Origin: Pseudomonas sp. R37(2017) | Lineage (GTDB): Bacteria > Pseudomonadota > Gammaproteobacteria > Pseudomonadales > Pseudomonadaceae | Length of the DNA stretch: 64,000 nucleotides | Assembly (NCBI RefSeq): GCF_002113375.1 | Contig: NZ_NEHO01000004.1 | Coordinates: forward strand, 238,916 to 302,915 | Direction: 5' to 3' | Part shown: in pieces, positions 43,743 to 53,310 of the stretch | Layout: every line of letters begins with the position of its first letter | Position numbering within the stretch: position 1 is the stretch's first letter | Notes under the pieces: model-generated | Databases searched by the model: none | What the model was told of the DNA's origin: nothing | Seen by the model: the letters and a program-made list of their open reading frames with translations, nothing else | Program-made: the position numbers and the translations under genes

Positions 43743-44930
43743 TCAGGAACTCAGCGCGGTGTTCTTGCGACTCGCCATCGCCGTCACCCCATAACCGATC
43801 AGCGCCGCCAGAATCGAACCGGTCAGGATCCCCATGCGATCCATCCCGGCGAATTCACTCACGCCCGGCTCGAAGGCCAGCGAGCCGACGAACAGGCTCA
43901 TGGTGAAACCAATGCCGCAGAGAATCGCCACGCCCAGTATCTGGCCCCAATTGGCACCTTGGGGCAAGGCCGCGACGCCGGTTTTCACCGCCATCCAGGT
44001 CAGGCCGAAGACTCCGACGGTCTTGCCCAGCAGCAGCCCGATGGCGATGCCCATGGGGACGTGGTGAGTGAAGCTTTCGACGGTGACGCCGCTCAGGGAC
44101 AGGCCGGCATTGGCAAAGGCGAACAGCGGCAGAATGCCGTAGGCCACCCATGGGTGCAGGGCATGCTCCAGGGTCAGCAATGGCGAGGGCTCGGCATTTT
44201 TCGTGCGCAGCGGAATGCAGAACGCCAGGGTCACGCCGGCCAGCGTGGCGTGGACACCGCTCTTGAGCACGCAGACCCAGAGGATCAAGCCAATGATCAT
44301 GTACGGCCCGAGCTTGACCACCCCGAGACGATTCATCCCGACCAGCGCCGCAATACAGGCCGCGGCCAGCGCCAGGGACAGGGTCGACAGCGCGCCGGAA
44401 TAGAAGATCGCAATGATGATGATTGCGCCGAGGTCGTCGATGATCGCCAGGGTCATCAGGAACAGCTTCAGCGAAACCGGAACCCGTTTGCCCAGCAGCG
44501 CCAGCACGCCAAGGGCGAAAGCAATGTCGGTGGCGGTCGGAATGGCCCAGCCGTTGAGGGCCGCAGGCGTATCGCGATTGAGGTACCAGTAGATCAGCGC
44601 CGGTACCAGCATGCCGCCGATCGCCGCCGCGCCGGGCAGGACGATTTGCGACGGCTTGGACAACTGGCCGTCGAGGACTTCGCGTTTGACTTCCAGGCCG
44701 ATCAGCAGGAAAAACAGCGCCATCAGGCCGTCGTTGATCCACAGCAGCAAGGGCTTGGCGATTTTCAGCGCACCGACCTGGGCCACCACGGGGGTGTCCA
44801 GCAGGCCGTTGTACAGCCATGACAGCGGGGAGTTGTTGATGATCAGGGCCAGAACGGCAGCGGCGATCAGTAACAGACCGCTGGCAGCTTCCATCTGAAA
44901 GAAACGCGTGAAAGTGCTACGCAGAGGCAA
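43743..44930 (-). CDS. nhaA: Na+/H+ antiporter NhaA
   Basis: This 395-residue inner-membrane antiporter exports sodium in exchange for protons. The two catalytic aspartates are in [13 protein letters not shown] (D163/D164 of E. coli). The start [24 protein letters not shown] and the [22 protein letters not shown] region match NhaA, with about twelve hydrophobic helices. Its promoter region (44931-45180) is AT-rich. NhaA helps at alkaline pH and in saline conditions. Confidence 0.95.
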   Translation of the reverse strand: MPLRSTFTRFFQMEAASGLLLIAAAVLALIINNSPLSWLYNGLLDTPVVAQVGALKIAKPLLLWINDGLMALFFLLIGLEVKREVLDGQLSKPSQIVLPGAAAIGGMLVPALIYWYLNRDTPAALNGWAIPTATDIAFALGVLALLGKRVPVSLKLFLMTLAIIDDLGAIIIIAIFYSGALSTLSLALAAACIAALVGMNRLGVVKLGPYMIIGLILWVCVLKSGVHATLAGVTLAFCIPLRTKNAEPSPLLTLEHALHPWVAYGILPLFAFANAGLSLSGVTVESFTHHVPMGIAIGLLLGKTVGVFGLTWMAVKTGVAALPQGANWGQILGVAILCGIGFTMSLFVGSLAFEPGVSEFAGMDRMGILTGSILAALIGYGVTAMASRKNTALSS

Positions 44931-45180
44931 GGTCGCTCTCCATCTGTGAATTCAAAAGGTGTTACACCCTAACAAGTACTGTTAGTTGTTAAAACAAAAG
45001 TTATATTCTTTTTTGTTATATGTCGTTACAGAGTAATCCGCCCGTGCCGACCTGAGCCTAGCAGTTGCCAGGCGTATTGGACCCCAGTTGTACCTGTGCT
45101 GGATGTAGGTTTTTTCCTAAGCTTGTTGGATGAGCCTTTGTAAATGGCCGACTCCTGCCCGATTCAACGAGAAAACCATC

Positions 45181-46275
45181 ATGAGCGACAACCGACAGTG
45201 GTCCCGCGAAGCGATCCGGATCATCGAAGCCGATTTCCAGCGCAGTGCCGACACCCACTTGATCCCCTTGCCGCTGCCGGGTTTTCCGGGCATCGAGTTG
45301 TATTTCAAGGATGAGTCCAGCCACCCCACGGGCAGCCTCAAGCACCGCCTGGCCCGTTCGTTGTTCCTTTATGCGCTGTGTAACGGCTGGCTCAAACCCG
45401 GTGCGCCGGTCATCGAGGCTTCCAGTGGTTCCACGGCGATTTCCGAAGCCTACTTCGCGCGCATGCTGGGCTTGCCGTTCATTGCAGTGATGCCGGCGAC
45501 CACCTCAAAAGAAAAGATCGCGCAGATCGCCTTCTACGGTGGCCAAAGTCATCTGGTGGACGATCCGACCCAGATCTACGCCGAGTCCGAGCGCCTGGCC
45601 CGTGAACACGATGGACACTTCATCGACCAGTTCACCTACGCCGAGCGCGCCACCGACTGGCGGGCGAACAACAACATTGCCGAATCGATCTTTCATCAGA
45701 TGCGATTCGAGCAGCATCCCGAGCCGAGCTGGCTGATTTCCAGCCCCGGCACAGGCGGCACCACGGCCACCCTGGGTCGATACGTGCGCTATCGCCAGCA
45801 TTGCACCCGCGTGCTGTGTGCCGATGCCGAGCGTTCGGTGTTCTTCGATTACTACCAGACCGGTGATGCCAGCCTGCGCCTGGACCACGGCTCGCGGATC
45901 GAAGGCATCGGCCGGCCGCGTGTGGAAGCGTCGTTTCTGCCCAAGGTGATCGACGCCATGGTCAAGGTGCCGGATGCCCTGTCACTGGCGGCCATGCACT
46001 ACCTGGCAGAGCGTCTGGGACGGCATGTCGGCGGATCGAGCGGGACCAATCTGATTGGTGCGCTGATGGCTGCCCAGCATATGAAGGCGGCGGGGGAGAA
46101 GGGGTCGATGGTGGCGATTCTGTGTGACAGCGGCGAGCGTTATGCCACGACCTATTACGATCGGGACTGGCTCAAGGCTCAGGGGTATGAGTTGGATAGC
46201 TTGATGGCTGCGGTAGCGGCGACGGTGGAACGGGGCGAGGCGCTGCCGGCTTCGGTTTTGCGCGCGAATATCTAA
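45181..46275 (+). CDS. PLP-dependent cysteine synthase-family lyase
   Basis: The 364-residue protein has the fold-type II PLP pattern: DESSHPTGSLKHRLA with the PLP-binding lysine, the substrate loop EASSGSTAISEAY, and the phosphate loop SPGTGGTTATLGRYV. A later GGSSGTNLIGAL segment is present. It is related to cysteine synthase but has an unusual N-terminus and lacks the CysK SVKDR sequence, so it may be a cysteine desulfhydrase or related enzyme. The ATG at 45181 is chosen from the family start MSDNRQWSREAI. Confidence 0.8.
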   Translation: MSDNRQWSREAIRIIEADFQRSADTHLIPLPLPGFPGIELYFKDESSHPTGSLKHRLARSLFLYALCNGWLKPGAPVIEASSGSTAISEAYFARMLGLPFIAVMPATTSKEKIAQIAFYGGQSHLVDDPTQIYAESERLAREHDGHFIDQFTYAERATDWRANNNIAESIFHQMRFEQHPEPSWLISSPGTGGTTATLGRYVRYRQHCTRVLCADAERSVFFDYYQTGDASLRLDHGSRIEGIGRPRVEASFLPKVIDAMVKVPDALSLAAMHYLAERLGRHVGGSSGTNLIGALMAAQHMKAAGEKGSMVAILCDSGERYATTYYDRDWLKAQGYELDSLMAAVAATVERGEALPASVLRANI

Positions 46276-46291
46276 GTCGTTCAATACCAAT

Positions 46292-46384
46292 ATGTGGGAA
46301 CGAGCCTGCTCGCAAAGGCGGCATTACATTCAACAGATATGTTGATTGATCTAGCGCCATCGCGAGCAGGCTCGCTCCTACAGA
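46292..46384. repeat. REP doublet
   Basis: TGTGGGAACGAGCCTGCTCG and the inverted CGCGAGCAGGCTCGCTCCTA bracket a spacer of about 45 bases between the convergent PLP lyase and FAD protein genes. Confidence 0.9.
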
Positions 46385-46394
46385 GGTTTGGACA

Positions 46395-48008
46395 TCAAGC
46401 CTCGAGACCGAGGATATCCCGAGCCACAGCCTCGGCAATGCGAATCCCGTCAACGCCCGCCGACAGAATTCCCCCTGCATAACCGGCGCCTTCGCCGGCC
46501 GGGAACAGGCCCTTCACGTTCAGGCTCTGCATCGACTCGTTACGGGTAATGCGCAGCGGCGAGGAGGTGCGAGTCTCGATCCCGGTCAACACCGCGTCGT
46601 GCAACGAGTAACCCCGAATCTGCTTTTCGAACGCCGGCAAGGCTTCGCGAATCGCTTCGATGGCGAACGCCGGCAGTGCCAGCGCCAGATCACCCAGGGC
46701 AACGCCCGGCTTGTAGGACGGCTCGACGCTGCCCAGTTCGGTGGACGGTTTGCCCGCGATAAAATCGCCGACCAGTTGCGCCGGGGCTTCGTAGTTGCTG
46801 CCACCCAGCACATAGGCGTGGGATTCCAGGCGTTCCTGCAACTCGATACCGGCCAGCGGGCCGCCCGGATAATCGACTTCCGGGGTGATGCCGACGACGA
46901 TACCGGAGTTGGCATTGCGCTCGTTACGCGAGTATTGGCTCATGCCGTTGGTGACCACACGGTTCGGCTCGGAGGTCGCCGCCACCACCGTACCGCCCGG
47001 GCACATGCAGAAGCTGTAGACCGAACGACCGTTCTTGGCGTGGTGCACCAGTTTGTAGTCGGCGGCGCCCAGTTTCGGGTGGCCGGCGTACTTGCCCAGG
47101 CGGGCACGGTCGATCAGCGACTGCGGGTGCTCGATGCGGAAACCCACCGAGAACGGCTTGGCTTCCATGAACACGCCACGGCCATGGAGCATGCGGAAGG
47201 TGTCGCGGGCGCTGTGACCGAGGGCCAGGATCACGTGTTTCGAATGGATTTGTTCACCACCGTTGAGCTCGACGCCGACCAGTTGGCCGTCTTCGATCAA
47301 CACGTCGCTGACGCGCTGCTGGAAGCGCACTTCGCCGCCAAGGGCGCGAATCTGCTCTCGCATGTTTTCCACAACGCCGGTCAGACGGAACGTACCGATG
47401 TGCGGTTTGCTGACGTAGAGGATTTCTTCCGGCGCACCGGCCTTGACGAACTCGTGCAGGACTTTGCGGCCGAGGAATTTCGGGTCCTTGATCTGGCTGT
47501 AGAGCTTGCCGTCGGAGAATGTCCCCGCGCCGCCTTCGCCGAATTGCACGTTGGATTCCGGGTTGAGCACGCTTTTGCGCCACAGGCCCCAGGTGTCCTT
47601 GGTGCGCTGGCGAACTTCGGTGCCGCGCTCGAGGATGATCGGCTTGAAGCCCATTTGCGCCAGCAGCAGCCCGGCGAAAATCCCGCACGGACCGAAGCCG
47701 ACAACGATCGGGCGGGTGTTCAGGTCGGCGGGTGCCTGGCCAACCATTTTGTAGCTGACATCCGGTGCCACGTTGACGTTACGGTCATCGGCAAACTTGT
47801 GCAGCACCGCCGCCTCGTCGCGAACTTCAAGGTCGATGGTGTAGATGAAACACAGTTCGGAGGACTTTTTACGCGCATCGTAGCTGCGCTTGAACAAGGT
47901 GAAATCGAGCAGATCATCGCTGGCGATGCCCAGGCGCTGCTCGATGGCAGAGCGCAGTTCTTCATCGGGATGGTCGATCGGCAACTTGAGTTCGGTGATT
48001 CGTAACAT
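46395..48008 (-). CDS. FAD-dependent oxidoreductase-like protein (COG2509 type)
   Basis: This 537-residue protein has an N-terminal domain of about 90 residues (LRITELKLPIDHPDEELRSAI, with the DFTLFKRSYDARKK segment), then the dinucleotide-binding GFGPCGIFAGLLLAQMG and ILERG. It continues FGEGGAGTFSDGKLYSQI and ends PAGEGAGYAGGILSAGVDG (flavin pyrophosphate side). The family is widespread but has no defined reaction that I know of. Confidence 0.82.
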   Translation of the reverse strand: MLRITELKLPIDHPDEELRSAIEQRLGIASDDLLDFTLFKRSYDARKKSSELCFIYTIDLEVRDEAAVLHKFADDRNVNVAPDVSYKMVGQAPADLNTRPIVVGFGPCGIFAGLLLAQMGFKPIILERGTEVRQRTKDTWGLWRKSVLNPESNVQFGEGGAGTFSDGKLYSQIKDPKFLGRKVLHEFVKAGAPEEILYVSKPHIGTFRLTGVVENMREQIRALGGEVRFQQRVSDVLIEDGQLVGVELNGGEQIHSKHVILALGHSARDTFRMLHGRGVFMEAKPFSVGFRIEHPQSLIDRARLGKYAGHPKLGAADYKLVHHAKNGRSVYSFCMCPGGTVVAATSEPNRVVTNGMSQYSRNERNANSGIVVGITPEVDYPGGPLAGIELQERLESHAYVLGGSNYEAPAQLVGDFIAGKPSTELGSVEPSYKPGVALGDLALALPAFAIEAIREALPAFEKQIRGYSLHDAVLTGIETRTSSPLRITRNESMQSLNVKGLFPAGEGAGYAGGILSAGVDGIRIAEAVARDILGLEA

Positions 48009-48103
48009 GGCGGGATCCGGTTCGCGGGGCGCACAACTGCGCCAGGGCGTTTGAAACCCGCGATTATAAGCCCCAAAGGCGCAGGCCTGTGAGGCTTAAA
48101 CGA

Positions 48104-48772
48104 TCAGTCGTCGCGCGAGCCGCCGAAATACCCGCACCCACGCTGGACTTGACCGTCAACCCGCAGTTCGGCACTCATGTGCTGGATGCTGCCGGTGCTG
48201 CTGTCAACGCAGCGTTGCGGTGCAACCCACAGTTCGATGTGCTGGTTGTTGGCTTCGGTGCTGAGGTTGAAACGGCCATCGCCCAGTTGCTCTTCGACGT
48301 AAGGCACGGCCAAGGGCGGCTGGCCGGCCCGGTCGACGACCATGCCTTTGCCGCTGACTTTCACGCTCCACTCCGGCGTATGGCCAGCGGCACGCAGGAT
48401 CAGCAGTTTGAAATTCGGATCATCGCAAGCGGTGCCCGAGCGCTCGACGCGGTACAACTGCTCCAGATCGAGCTGGCCGACACCGCTACTACCGGCCACC
48501 ACCCGCCCGCGTACATCGGCAAACAGCTGGCCCTGTTTATCCGCCAGGCTTGCAGCCTGCTGCAGGACGCTGGTGCCGCCCGTGTCGTTGACCACGTAGC
48601 GGCTTGTCTGGTTGCACGGCTGGAACAGCAGTTTGCCGTCCGCCGCGGTCAATTGGCCTTGCATGCGTGTCTGGCCGACATGGGAGGCGTTCTGCCGCTC
48701 ACCCTCGAACAATTGGCAAGCGGCGAACAGCGGAAGCAGGGCAACGAGGACTAAGGAACGGGCAACACGCAT
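48104..48772 (-). CDS. COG3650-type lipoprotein
   Basis: The 222-residue product has a lipoprotein signal (SLVLVALLPLFAAC, lipobox FAA|C) followed by two similar beta domains, one around MQGQLTAADGKLLFQPCNQT and one around WVAPQRCVDSSTGS. It looks like the COG3650 group, in which cysteines form disulfides. No function is assigned. It is convergent with no close partner and has its start at 48772, followed upstream by the divergent acyltransferase gene. Confidence 0.75.
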   Translation of the reverse strand: MRVARSLVLVALLPLFAACQLFEGERQNASHVGQTRMQGQLTAADGKLLFQPCNQTSRYVVNDTGGTSVLQQAASLADKQGQLFADVRGRVVAGSSGVGQLDLEQLYRVERSGTACDDPNFKLLILRAAGHTPEWSVKVSGKGMVVDRAGQPPLAVPYVEEQLGDGRFNLSTEANNQHIELWVAPQRCVDSSTGSIQHMSAELRVDGQVQRGCGYFGGSRDD

Positions 48773-48906
48773 CTTGGGGTCTCCTGACAGGTGCCGCCAC
48801 GTTACTCAGGCAAGCTAGTGATCACAAGGCTTGTGTGTCAGGGATTGAGTTGCGGGGGGCCTCGCAGCATAGTGGCGCACTTGTCCAGGACCGGGCCCAC
48901 TTCGGC

Positions 48907-50007
48907 ATGAACCAACACTTGTCTGTTTTCCCCAAACGACTGTATGCATTGGATGCACTGCGCGGTATCGCGGCGTTGGCGGTGGTGTTCTGGCACTGGC
49001 AGCATTTCTTTTTTCAAGGAGCAGCGCCGGGTCCGCTGCAAACCGGTCAGCAACCGTTCTACAGCCTGTTCTCATTGTTTTATCGGCATGGTGGCGATGC
49101 GGTTGCACTGTTCTTCAGCTTGTCCGGGTTCATCTTTTTCTGGTTGTTCGGGCATGCCGTGGCACGGCGAGGCCTGAGCGGAAAACAGTTTTTTCTCGAG
49201 CGCTTCAGCCGTATCTATCCGCTGCATCTGGCAACCTTCGGCGGTGTTGCGCTGCTGCAGATCGTCTACACGCGGTATACGGGGAACGCCTTTGTTTATC
49301 CGTTCAATGATGTCTATCACGGCCTGTTGAACATTTTTCTCGCCCCTGCGTGGGGCTTGGAACAAGGCTGGTCCTTCAATGGCCCGGCCTGGTCGATCTC
49401 TGTTGAAGCACTGCTCTACGCAGCGTTTTTCTTGCTGTGGCGCTATTCGTCTGCTCCAACGCTGATCAGCTTTTTGTTGATCGCCGTGGCGGCGTACAGC
49501 TTTCCCGCACAATACAAAATCACCCTTGGTGTGCTCGGTTTTTTCTGCGGTGGCGTTGGGTATGTGTGGGTAGCCTGGCTGATGCAACGGGTGCCCACAC
49601 GTTGGGTGGGAGTGTGTTTGGCGACAGGATGTGCGGCGGGATGGTGGTTGTTTGGTGCCGATCAGCCGTTGATCAAGTTTGCGCTGTTGTTTCCGCTGAC
49701 AATCATGGCCATTGCGGCGTGTCACTCGTTGCTGGAGCCGGCCGCCCGGCGTTTGGCGTGGCTGGGTGATATCAGCTACGCCAGCTATTTGCTGCACTTC
49801 CCGCTGCAAATTATCGCCGCGCTGCTGGCGGATAAATTCTTCCCGGGGCGTAACGTCTTTTATCAACCCTGGACGTTGTTGCTGTTTTTTTCAGTGCTGA
49901 TCGGTGCCAGCCTGGTCTGTCATCGATGGTTCGAACGGCCGATGCAACAGTGGCTGCGACAGTTCGGGCGCGAGCGTCTGGCGAGCGGTGTGATCGCTCG
50001 CCAGTAA
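48907..50007 (+). CDS. acyltransferase-3 family integral membrane protein
   Basis: The 366-residue product has about ten hydrophobic helices with the acyltransferase-3 signature LDALRGIAALAVVFWHWQHF (the conserved Arg and the His of the active site), RFSRIYPLHL and GPAWSISVEALLY. It ends with a basic tail. Such enzymes O-acetylate LPS O-antigen, exopolysaccharides or peptidoglycan. The acceptor is unknown. The ATG at 48907 is the first one after a plausible upstream region and is followed directly by the catalytic motif. Confidence 0.85.
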   Translation: MNQHLSVFPKRLYALDALRGIAALAVVFWHWQHFFFQGAAPGPLQTGQQPFYSLFSLFYRHGGDAVALFFSLSGFIFFWLFGHAVARRGLSGKQFFLERFSRIYPLHLATFGGVALLQIVYTRYTGNAFVYPFNDVYHGLLNIFLAPAWGLEQGWSFNGPAWSISVEALLYAAFFLLWRYSSAPTLISFLLIAVAAYSFPAQYKITLGVLGFFCGGVGYVWVAWLMQRVPTRWVGVCLATGCAAGWWLFGADQPLIKFALLFPLTIMAIAACHSLLEPAARRLAWLGDISYASYLLHFPLQIIAALLADKFFPGRNVFYQPWTLLLFFSVLIGASLVCHRWFERPMQQWLRQFGRERLASGVIARQ

Positions 50008-50028
50008 CGCATCTGTCAGAGAGACCGG

Positions 50029-50628
50029 TCAGCCGACGTGAAAGGTCTGACCCGTTTGCAGGCCTTCCACACTCTTGGCGTAGGCCAAGGCTACATCCGC
50101 TGCGGGAACCGGCTTGAAGCCGCGGAAGTACGGCGCGTATTTGCCCATGGCTTCGACCAGGACGTTCGGGCTGATCGAATTCACCCTGAGGCCGCGCGGC
50201 AGTTCGATGGCGGCGGCGCGGACGAAGCTGTCCAGTGCGCCGTTGACCAAGGCTGCCGAGGTCCCGCTGTAAATCGGATCGTGGCTGAGCACACCGGTGG
50301 TGAAGGTGAAGGAAGCGCCGTCGTTGGCGAACTCGCGACCGATCAGCAGCAGGTTGACCTGGCCCATGAGTTTGTCTTTGAGGCCCAGGGCAAAGCTCTC
50401 TTCGGTCATCTCGTTGAGCGGTGCGAAGGTCACATTGCCTGCGGCACAGATCAGCGCATCGAATTTGCCGGTCTGCTCGAACAGTTTGCGAATCGAGGCG
50501 CTGTCGCTGATATCCACCTGAAAGTCGCCGCTGTTGCGACCAATGCGGACGATGTCGTGGCGCTGGGACAGCTCTTTGTCCACTGCCGAACCGATGGTGC
50601 CGCCTGCGCCGATCAAAAGAATTTTCAT
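50029..50628 (-). CDS. short-chain dehydrogenase/reductase (NAD(P)-dependent)
   Basis: The 199-residue product has the Rossmann motif LLIGAGGTIGSAV (GxxGxxG) with an Arg suited to NADPH (VRIGRNSG), the strand DALICAAGNV, and a serine-containing FTTGVLSHDPIYSGTSAALVNGAL region with Tyr in place of the usual YxxxK. It resembles short SDRs of the YdfG or UcpA type. The start at 50628 (MKILLIGAGG) is used; the much longer open frame upstream runs through the divergent LysR gene and is not real. Confidence 0.85.
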   Translation of the reverse strand: MKILLIGAGGTIGSAVDKELSQRHDIVRIGRNSGDFQVDISDSASIRKLFEQTGKFDALICAAGNVTFAPLNEMTEESFALGLKDKLMGQVNLLLIGREFANDGASFTFTTGVLSHDPIYSGTSAALVNGALDSFVRAAAIELPRGLRVNSISPNVLVEAMGKYAPYFRGFKPVPAADVALAYAKSVEGLQTGQTFHVG

Positions 50629-50733
50629 GGAGGCTGATCCTCGTGTGGTTGGGTGAGGTTTCAGTTTAGAGTGATTTTTTCTGCGGATAAGTGCACTAAT
50701 AGGCAACCTTTGGTTTTCAAATGGAAACAATCC

Positions 50734-51642
50734 ATGAGCGAAATGGATGACCTGGCCGCGTTTGCGGTATTGATCGAGGCGGGCAGTTTCACCTTGGCGG
50801 CGCAGCAGCTCGGTTGCAGCAAGGGCCAGTTGTCCAAGCGAATCAGCCAGTTGGAAGCGCAGTTTTGCGTGGTGTTGCTGCAACGTACCACCCGCCGATT
50901 GAGCCTGACCGCCGCCGGTGCTGCGTTGTTGCCACAGGCCCAGGCGCTGGTGGTGCAAGTCGAGCGGGCACGTCAGGCGCTGGCGAGATTGAAGGACGAC
51001 ATGGCCGGGCCGGTGCGGATGACGGTGCCGGTATCGCTCGGGGAGACTTTCTTCGATGGCCTGTTGCTGGAGTTCTCCACCCAGTATCCCCAGGTGCAGA
51101 TCGAACTGGAGCTCAACAACAGCTACCGCGATCTGTCCCGCGACGGTTTCGACCTTGCGATTCGTTCTGACGTGGCCATTGACCAGCGACTGGTGGCGCG
51201 CCCACTGCTGGCGTGGCAAGAGCTGACCTGTGCGAGCCCGGCCTATCTGGAGCAATACGGTGAACCGCAAACACCCCAGGCGCTGGCCGAGCATCGCTGC
51301 CTGCTCAACAGCCATTACAGCGGCCGCGAAGAATGGCTGTATCACCAGCAGCATGAGTTGTTGCGTGTACGGGTGTCGGGGCCGTTCGCCAGCAACCACT
51401 ACAACCTCTTGAAGAAAGCTGCGCTGGTCGGCGCCGGTATTGCGCGCCTGCCGTCCTACTGTTTGCCGACAGAACTGGCCGACGGGCGTTTGCGCTGGCT
51501 GCTGCGCGATTATCAGACCCGCAGCATGCCGATGTATCTGGTGCACCCGTACCAGGGTGGCTTGCCCAAGCGCACACAGGTGCTCGCGGATTATTTGATC
51601 GGGTGGTTCAAGCGCAGTGGGGAGGTGTTGGATCGGCTGTGA
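50734..51642 (+). CDS. LysR-family transcriptional regulator
   Basis: This 302-residue regulator has an N-terminal helix-turn-helix (FAVLIEAGSFTLAAQQLGCS, GQLSKRISQLEAQF) and a type-2 effector domain (VRMTVPVSLGETFFDGLLL, YPQVQIELELNNSYRDLSRDG). It belongs to the AaeR/CrgA-like group. It is divergent from the SDR gene with a 105-base gap holding an imperfect dyad (GTTTTCAAATGGAAAC, about 50713-50728), so it most likely controls that gene. The start at 50734 is chosen because homologues begin MDDL; 27 upstream frame residues are not used. Confidence 0.88.
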   Translation: MSEMDDLAAFAVLIEAGSFTLAAQQLGCSKGQLSKRISQLEAQFCVVLLQRTTRRLSLTAAGAALLPQAQALVVQVERARQALARLKDDMAGPVRMTVPVSLGETFFDGLLLEFSTQYPQVQIELELNNSYRDLSRDGFDLAIRSDVAIDQRLVARPLLAWQELTCASPAYLEQYGEPQTPQALAEHRCLLNSHYSGREEWLYHQQHELLRVRVSGPFASNHYNLLKKAALVGAGIARLPSYCLPTELADGRLRWLLRDYQTRSMPMYLVHPYQGGLPKRTQVLADYLIGWFKRSGEVLDRL

Positions 51643-51670
51643 CAAAAATCATCTGAAACCGTATAGATCC

Positions 51671-51760
51671 TGTGGGAGCGAGCCTGCTCGCGAATGCGGT
51701 TTATCATTCAACATCTTTGCTGGCAGACACACGGCTTTCGCGAGCAGGCTCGCTCCCACA
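51671..51760. repeat. REP doublet
   Basis: TGTGGGAGCGAGCCTGCTCG and the inverted TTCGCGAGCAGGCTCGCTCC enclose a spacer of about 40 bases. Confidence 0.9.
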
Positions 51761-51796
51761 ATGGATCACCATTGCCGGTGAGATTGTGGCGGGCAC

Positions 51797-51826
51797 AAAA
51801 AAACGGCCCGCGAGGGCCGTTTTTTG
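51797..51826. terminator. terminator of the liv operon
   Basis: AAAAAAACGGCCC and GGGCCGTTTTTT form a short strong stem with T and A runs, downstream of livF on the minus strand. Confidence 0.88.
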
Positions 51827-51840
51827 TTTACCGCAATGGC

Positions 51841-52542
51841 TCAACCACCGAGGTACGCTTCGCGCACTTTCGGGTCGGTCAGCAATGCTTCTCCGGTGCC
51901 TTGCATCACCACCCGGCCGTTCTCCAGCACGTAGGCGCGGTCAGCGATCTTCAGCGCCTGGTTGGCGTTCTGTTCGACCAGGAACACGGTCACACCGTCC
52001 TTGCGCAGCTGTTCGATGATGTCGAAGATCTGCTGGATGATGATCGGTGCCAGGCCCAGCGACGGCTCGTCGAGCAGCAACAGCTTGGGCTTGCTCATCA
52101 GCGCACGGCCGATGGCGAGCATTTGCTGTTCGCCGCCGGACATGGTGCCGCCGCGTTGGTTGAAGCGTTCCTTGAGTCGCGGAAACAACCCCAGAACCTT
52201 GTCCATTTGCTCCTGGTAATCGCCTTTGTCGGTGAAGAATCCGCCCATGGAGAGGTTCTCTTCCACGGTCAGACGGGAAAACACCCGACGACCTTCCGGG
52301 ACCACGGCGATGCTTTTACGCATGATTCGCGCGGAGTCCTGGCCGACCAGTTCCTCACCCATGTAGCGGATGCTGCCGCTGTGGGCTTGCGGCGAACCGC
52401 AGAGGGTCATCAACAGGGTCGACTTGCCGGCGCCGTTGGCACCGATCAGCGTGACGATCTCGCCCTGACGGACTTCGACGTTGACGCTGTGCAGCGCCTG
52501 GATCTTGCCGTAGAAGGTGGAAACGTTTTCGAACTGCAGCAT
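51841..52542 (-). CDS. livF: branched-chain amino acid ABC transporter ATPase LivF/BraG
   Basis: This 233-residue ATPase has Walker A GANGAGKST, the signature MSGGEQQML and Walker B LLLLDEPSLGLAP. It is the shorter of the two ATPases of the high-affinity leucine/isoleucine/valine (and alanine, threonine) importer, called BraG in P. aeruginosa. The stop codon of livG directly precedes its ATG (TAAATG), so the two ATPases are made together. Confidence 0.95.
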   Translation of the reverse strand: MLQFENVSTFYGKIQALHSVNVEVRQGEIVTLIGANGAGKSTLLMTLCGSPQAHSGSIRYMGEELVGQDSARIMRKSIAVVPEGRRVFSRLTVEENLSMGGFFTDKGDYQEQMDKVLGLFPRLKERFNQRGGTMSGGEQQMLAIGRALMSKPKLLLLDEPSLGLAPIIIQQIFDIIEQLRKDGVTVFLVEQNANQALKIADRAYVLENGRVVMQGTGEALLTDPKVREAYLGG

Positions 52543-53310
52543 TTACGCTTCCCCCAGGTAGGCTTTGATCACTTCAGGATTGTCGCGGATCTGCTCCGGT
52601 GTACCGTTGGCCAGAGGCGTGCCCTGGTTGATCACGAAAATGTGGTCGGAGATGCTCATGACCAGTTTCATGTCGTGTTCGATCAGCAGCACGGTCACGT
52701 TATGCTCTTCACGCAGGGTACCGATCAACGCCTTGAGGTCGTCGGTTTCCCGCGGGTTGAGGCCGGCGGCCGGTTCGTCGAGCATGAGGATGCTTGGACG
52801 GGTCATCATGCAACGGGCGATTTCCAGGCGGCGCTGCTGACCATAGGCCAGGGTGCCGGCCGGACGGTTGGCGAACTCCTTGAGGTTGACCTTTTCCAGC
52901 CAGAACTCGGCGTATTCCATGGCCTCGCGTTCGCTGCGGCGAAACGCGGGCGTCTTGAACAGACCGGCCAGGAAGTTGGTGTTCAGGTGCCGATGCTGAG
53001 CAATCAGCAGGTTTTCCACGGCGGTCATATCCTTGAACAGCCGCACGTTCTGGAAGGTCCGCACCACGCCTTTACCGGCGATCTTGTGGCCGGGCAGGCC
53101 TTCGATCGCTTCACCGTTGAGCTGGATGCTGCCGGCGGTTGGCTGGTAGAAGCCGGTCAGGCAGTTGAACACGGTGGTCTTGCCGGCGCCGTTGGGGCCG
53201 ATCATTGACACCACCTGTTTCTCTTTCACGCTCAGGGCAACGTTATTGACCGCCAGCAAGCCGCCGAAGCGCATGCTCAGGCCATCTACTTTCAGGATCT
53301 CTCTGCTCAT
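52543..53310 (-). CDS. livG: branched-chain amino acid ABC transporter ATPase LivG/BraF
   Basis: This 255-residue ATPase has Walker [10 protein letters not shown], the family signature [15 protein letters not shown] and Walker [14 protein letters not shown]. It pairs with LivF to power the branched-chain amino acid importer. It overlaps livM by four bases (ATGA). Confidence 0.95.
   Translation of the reverse strand: MSREILKVDGLSMRFGGLLAVNNVALSVKEKQVVSMIGPNGAGKTTVFNCLTGFYQPTAGSIQLNGEAIEGLPGHKIAGKGVVRTFQNVRLFKDMTAVENLLIAQHRHLNTNFLAGLFKTPAFRRSEREAMEYAEFWLEKVNLKEFANRPAGTLAYGQQRRLEIARCMMTRPSILMLDEPAAGLNPRETDDLKALIGTLREEHNVTVLLIEHDMKLVMSISDHIFVINQGTPLANGTPEQIRDNPEVIKAYLGEA

Noticed and set aside
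50029..51645. 538-residue frame fusing the SDR with upstream sequence
   Set aside because: The N-terminal 339 residues are antisense to the LysR gene; the SDR starts at 50628 with a normal Rossmann motif.
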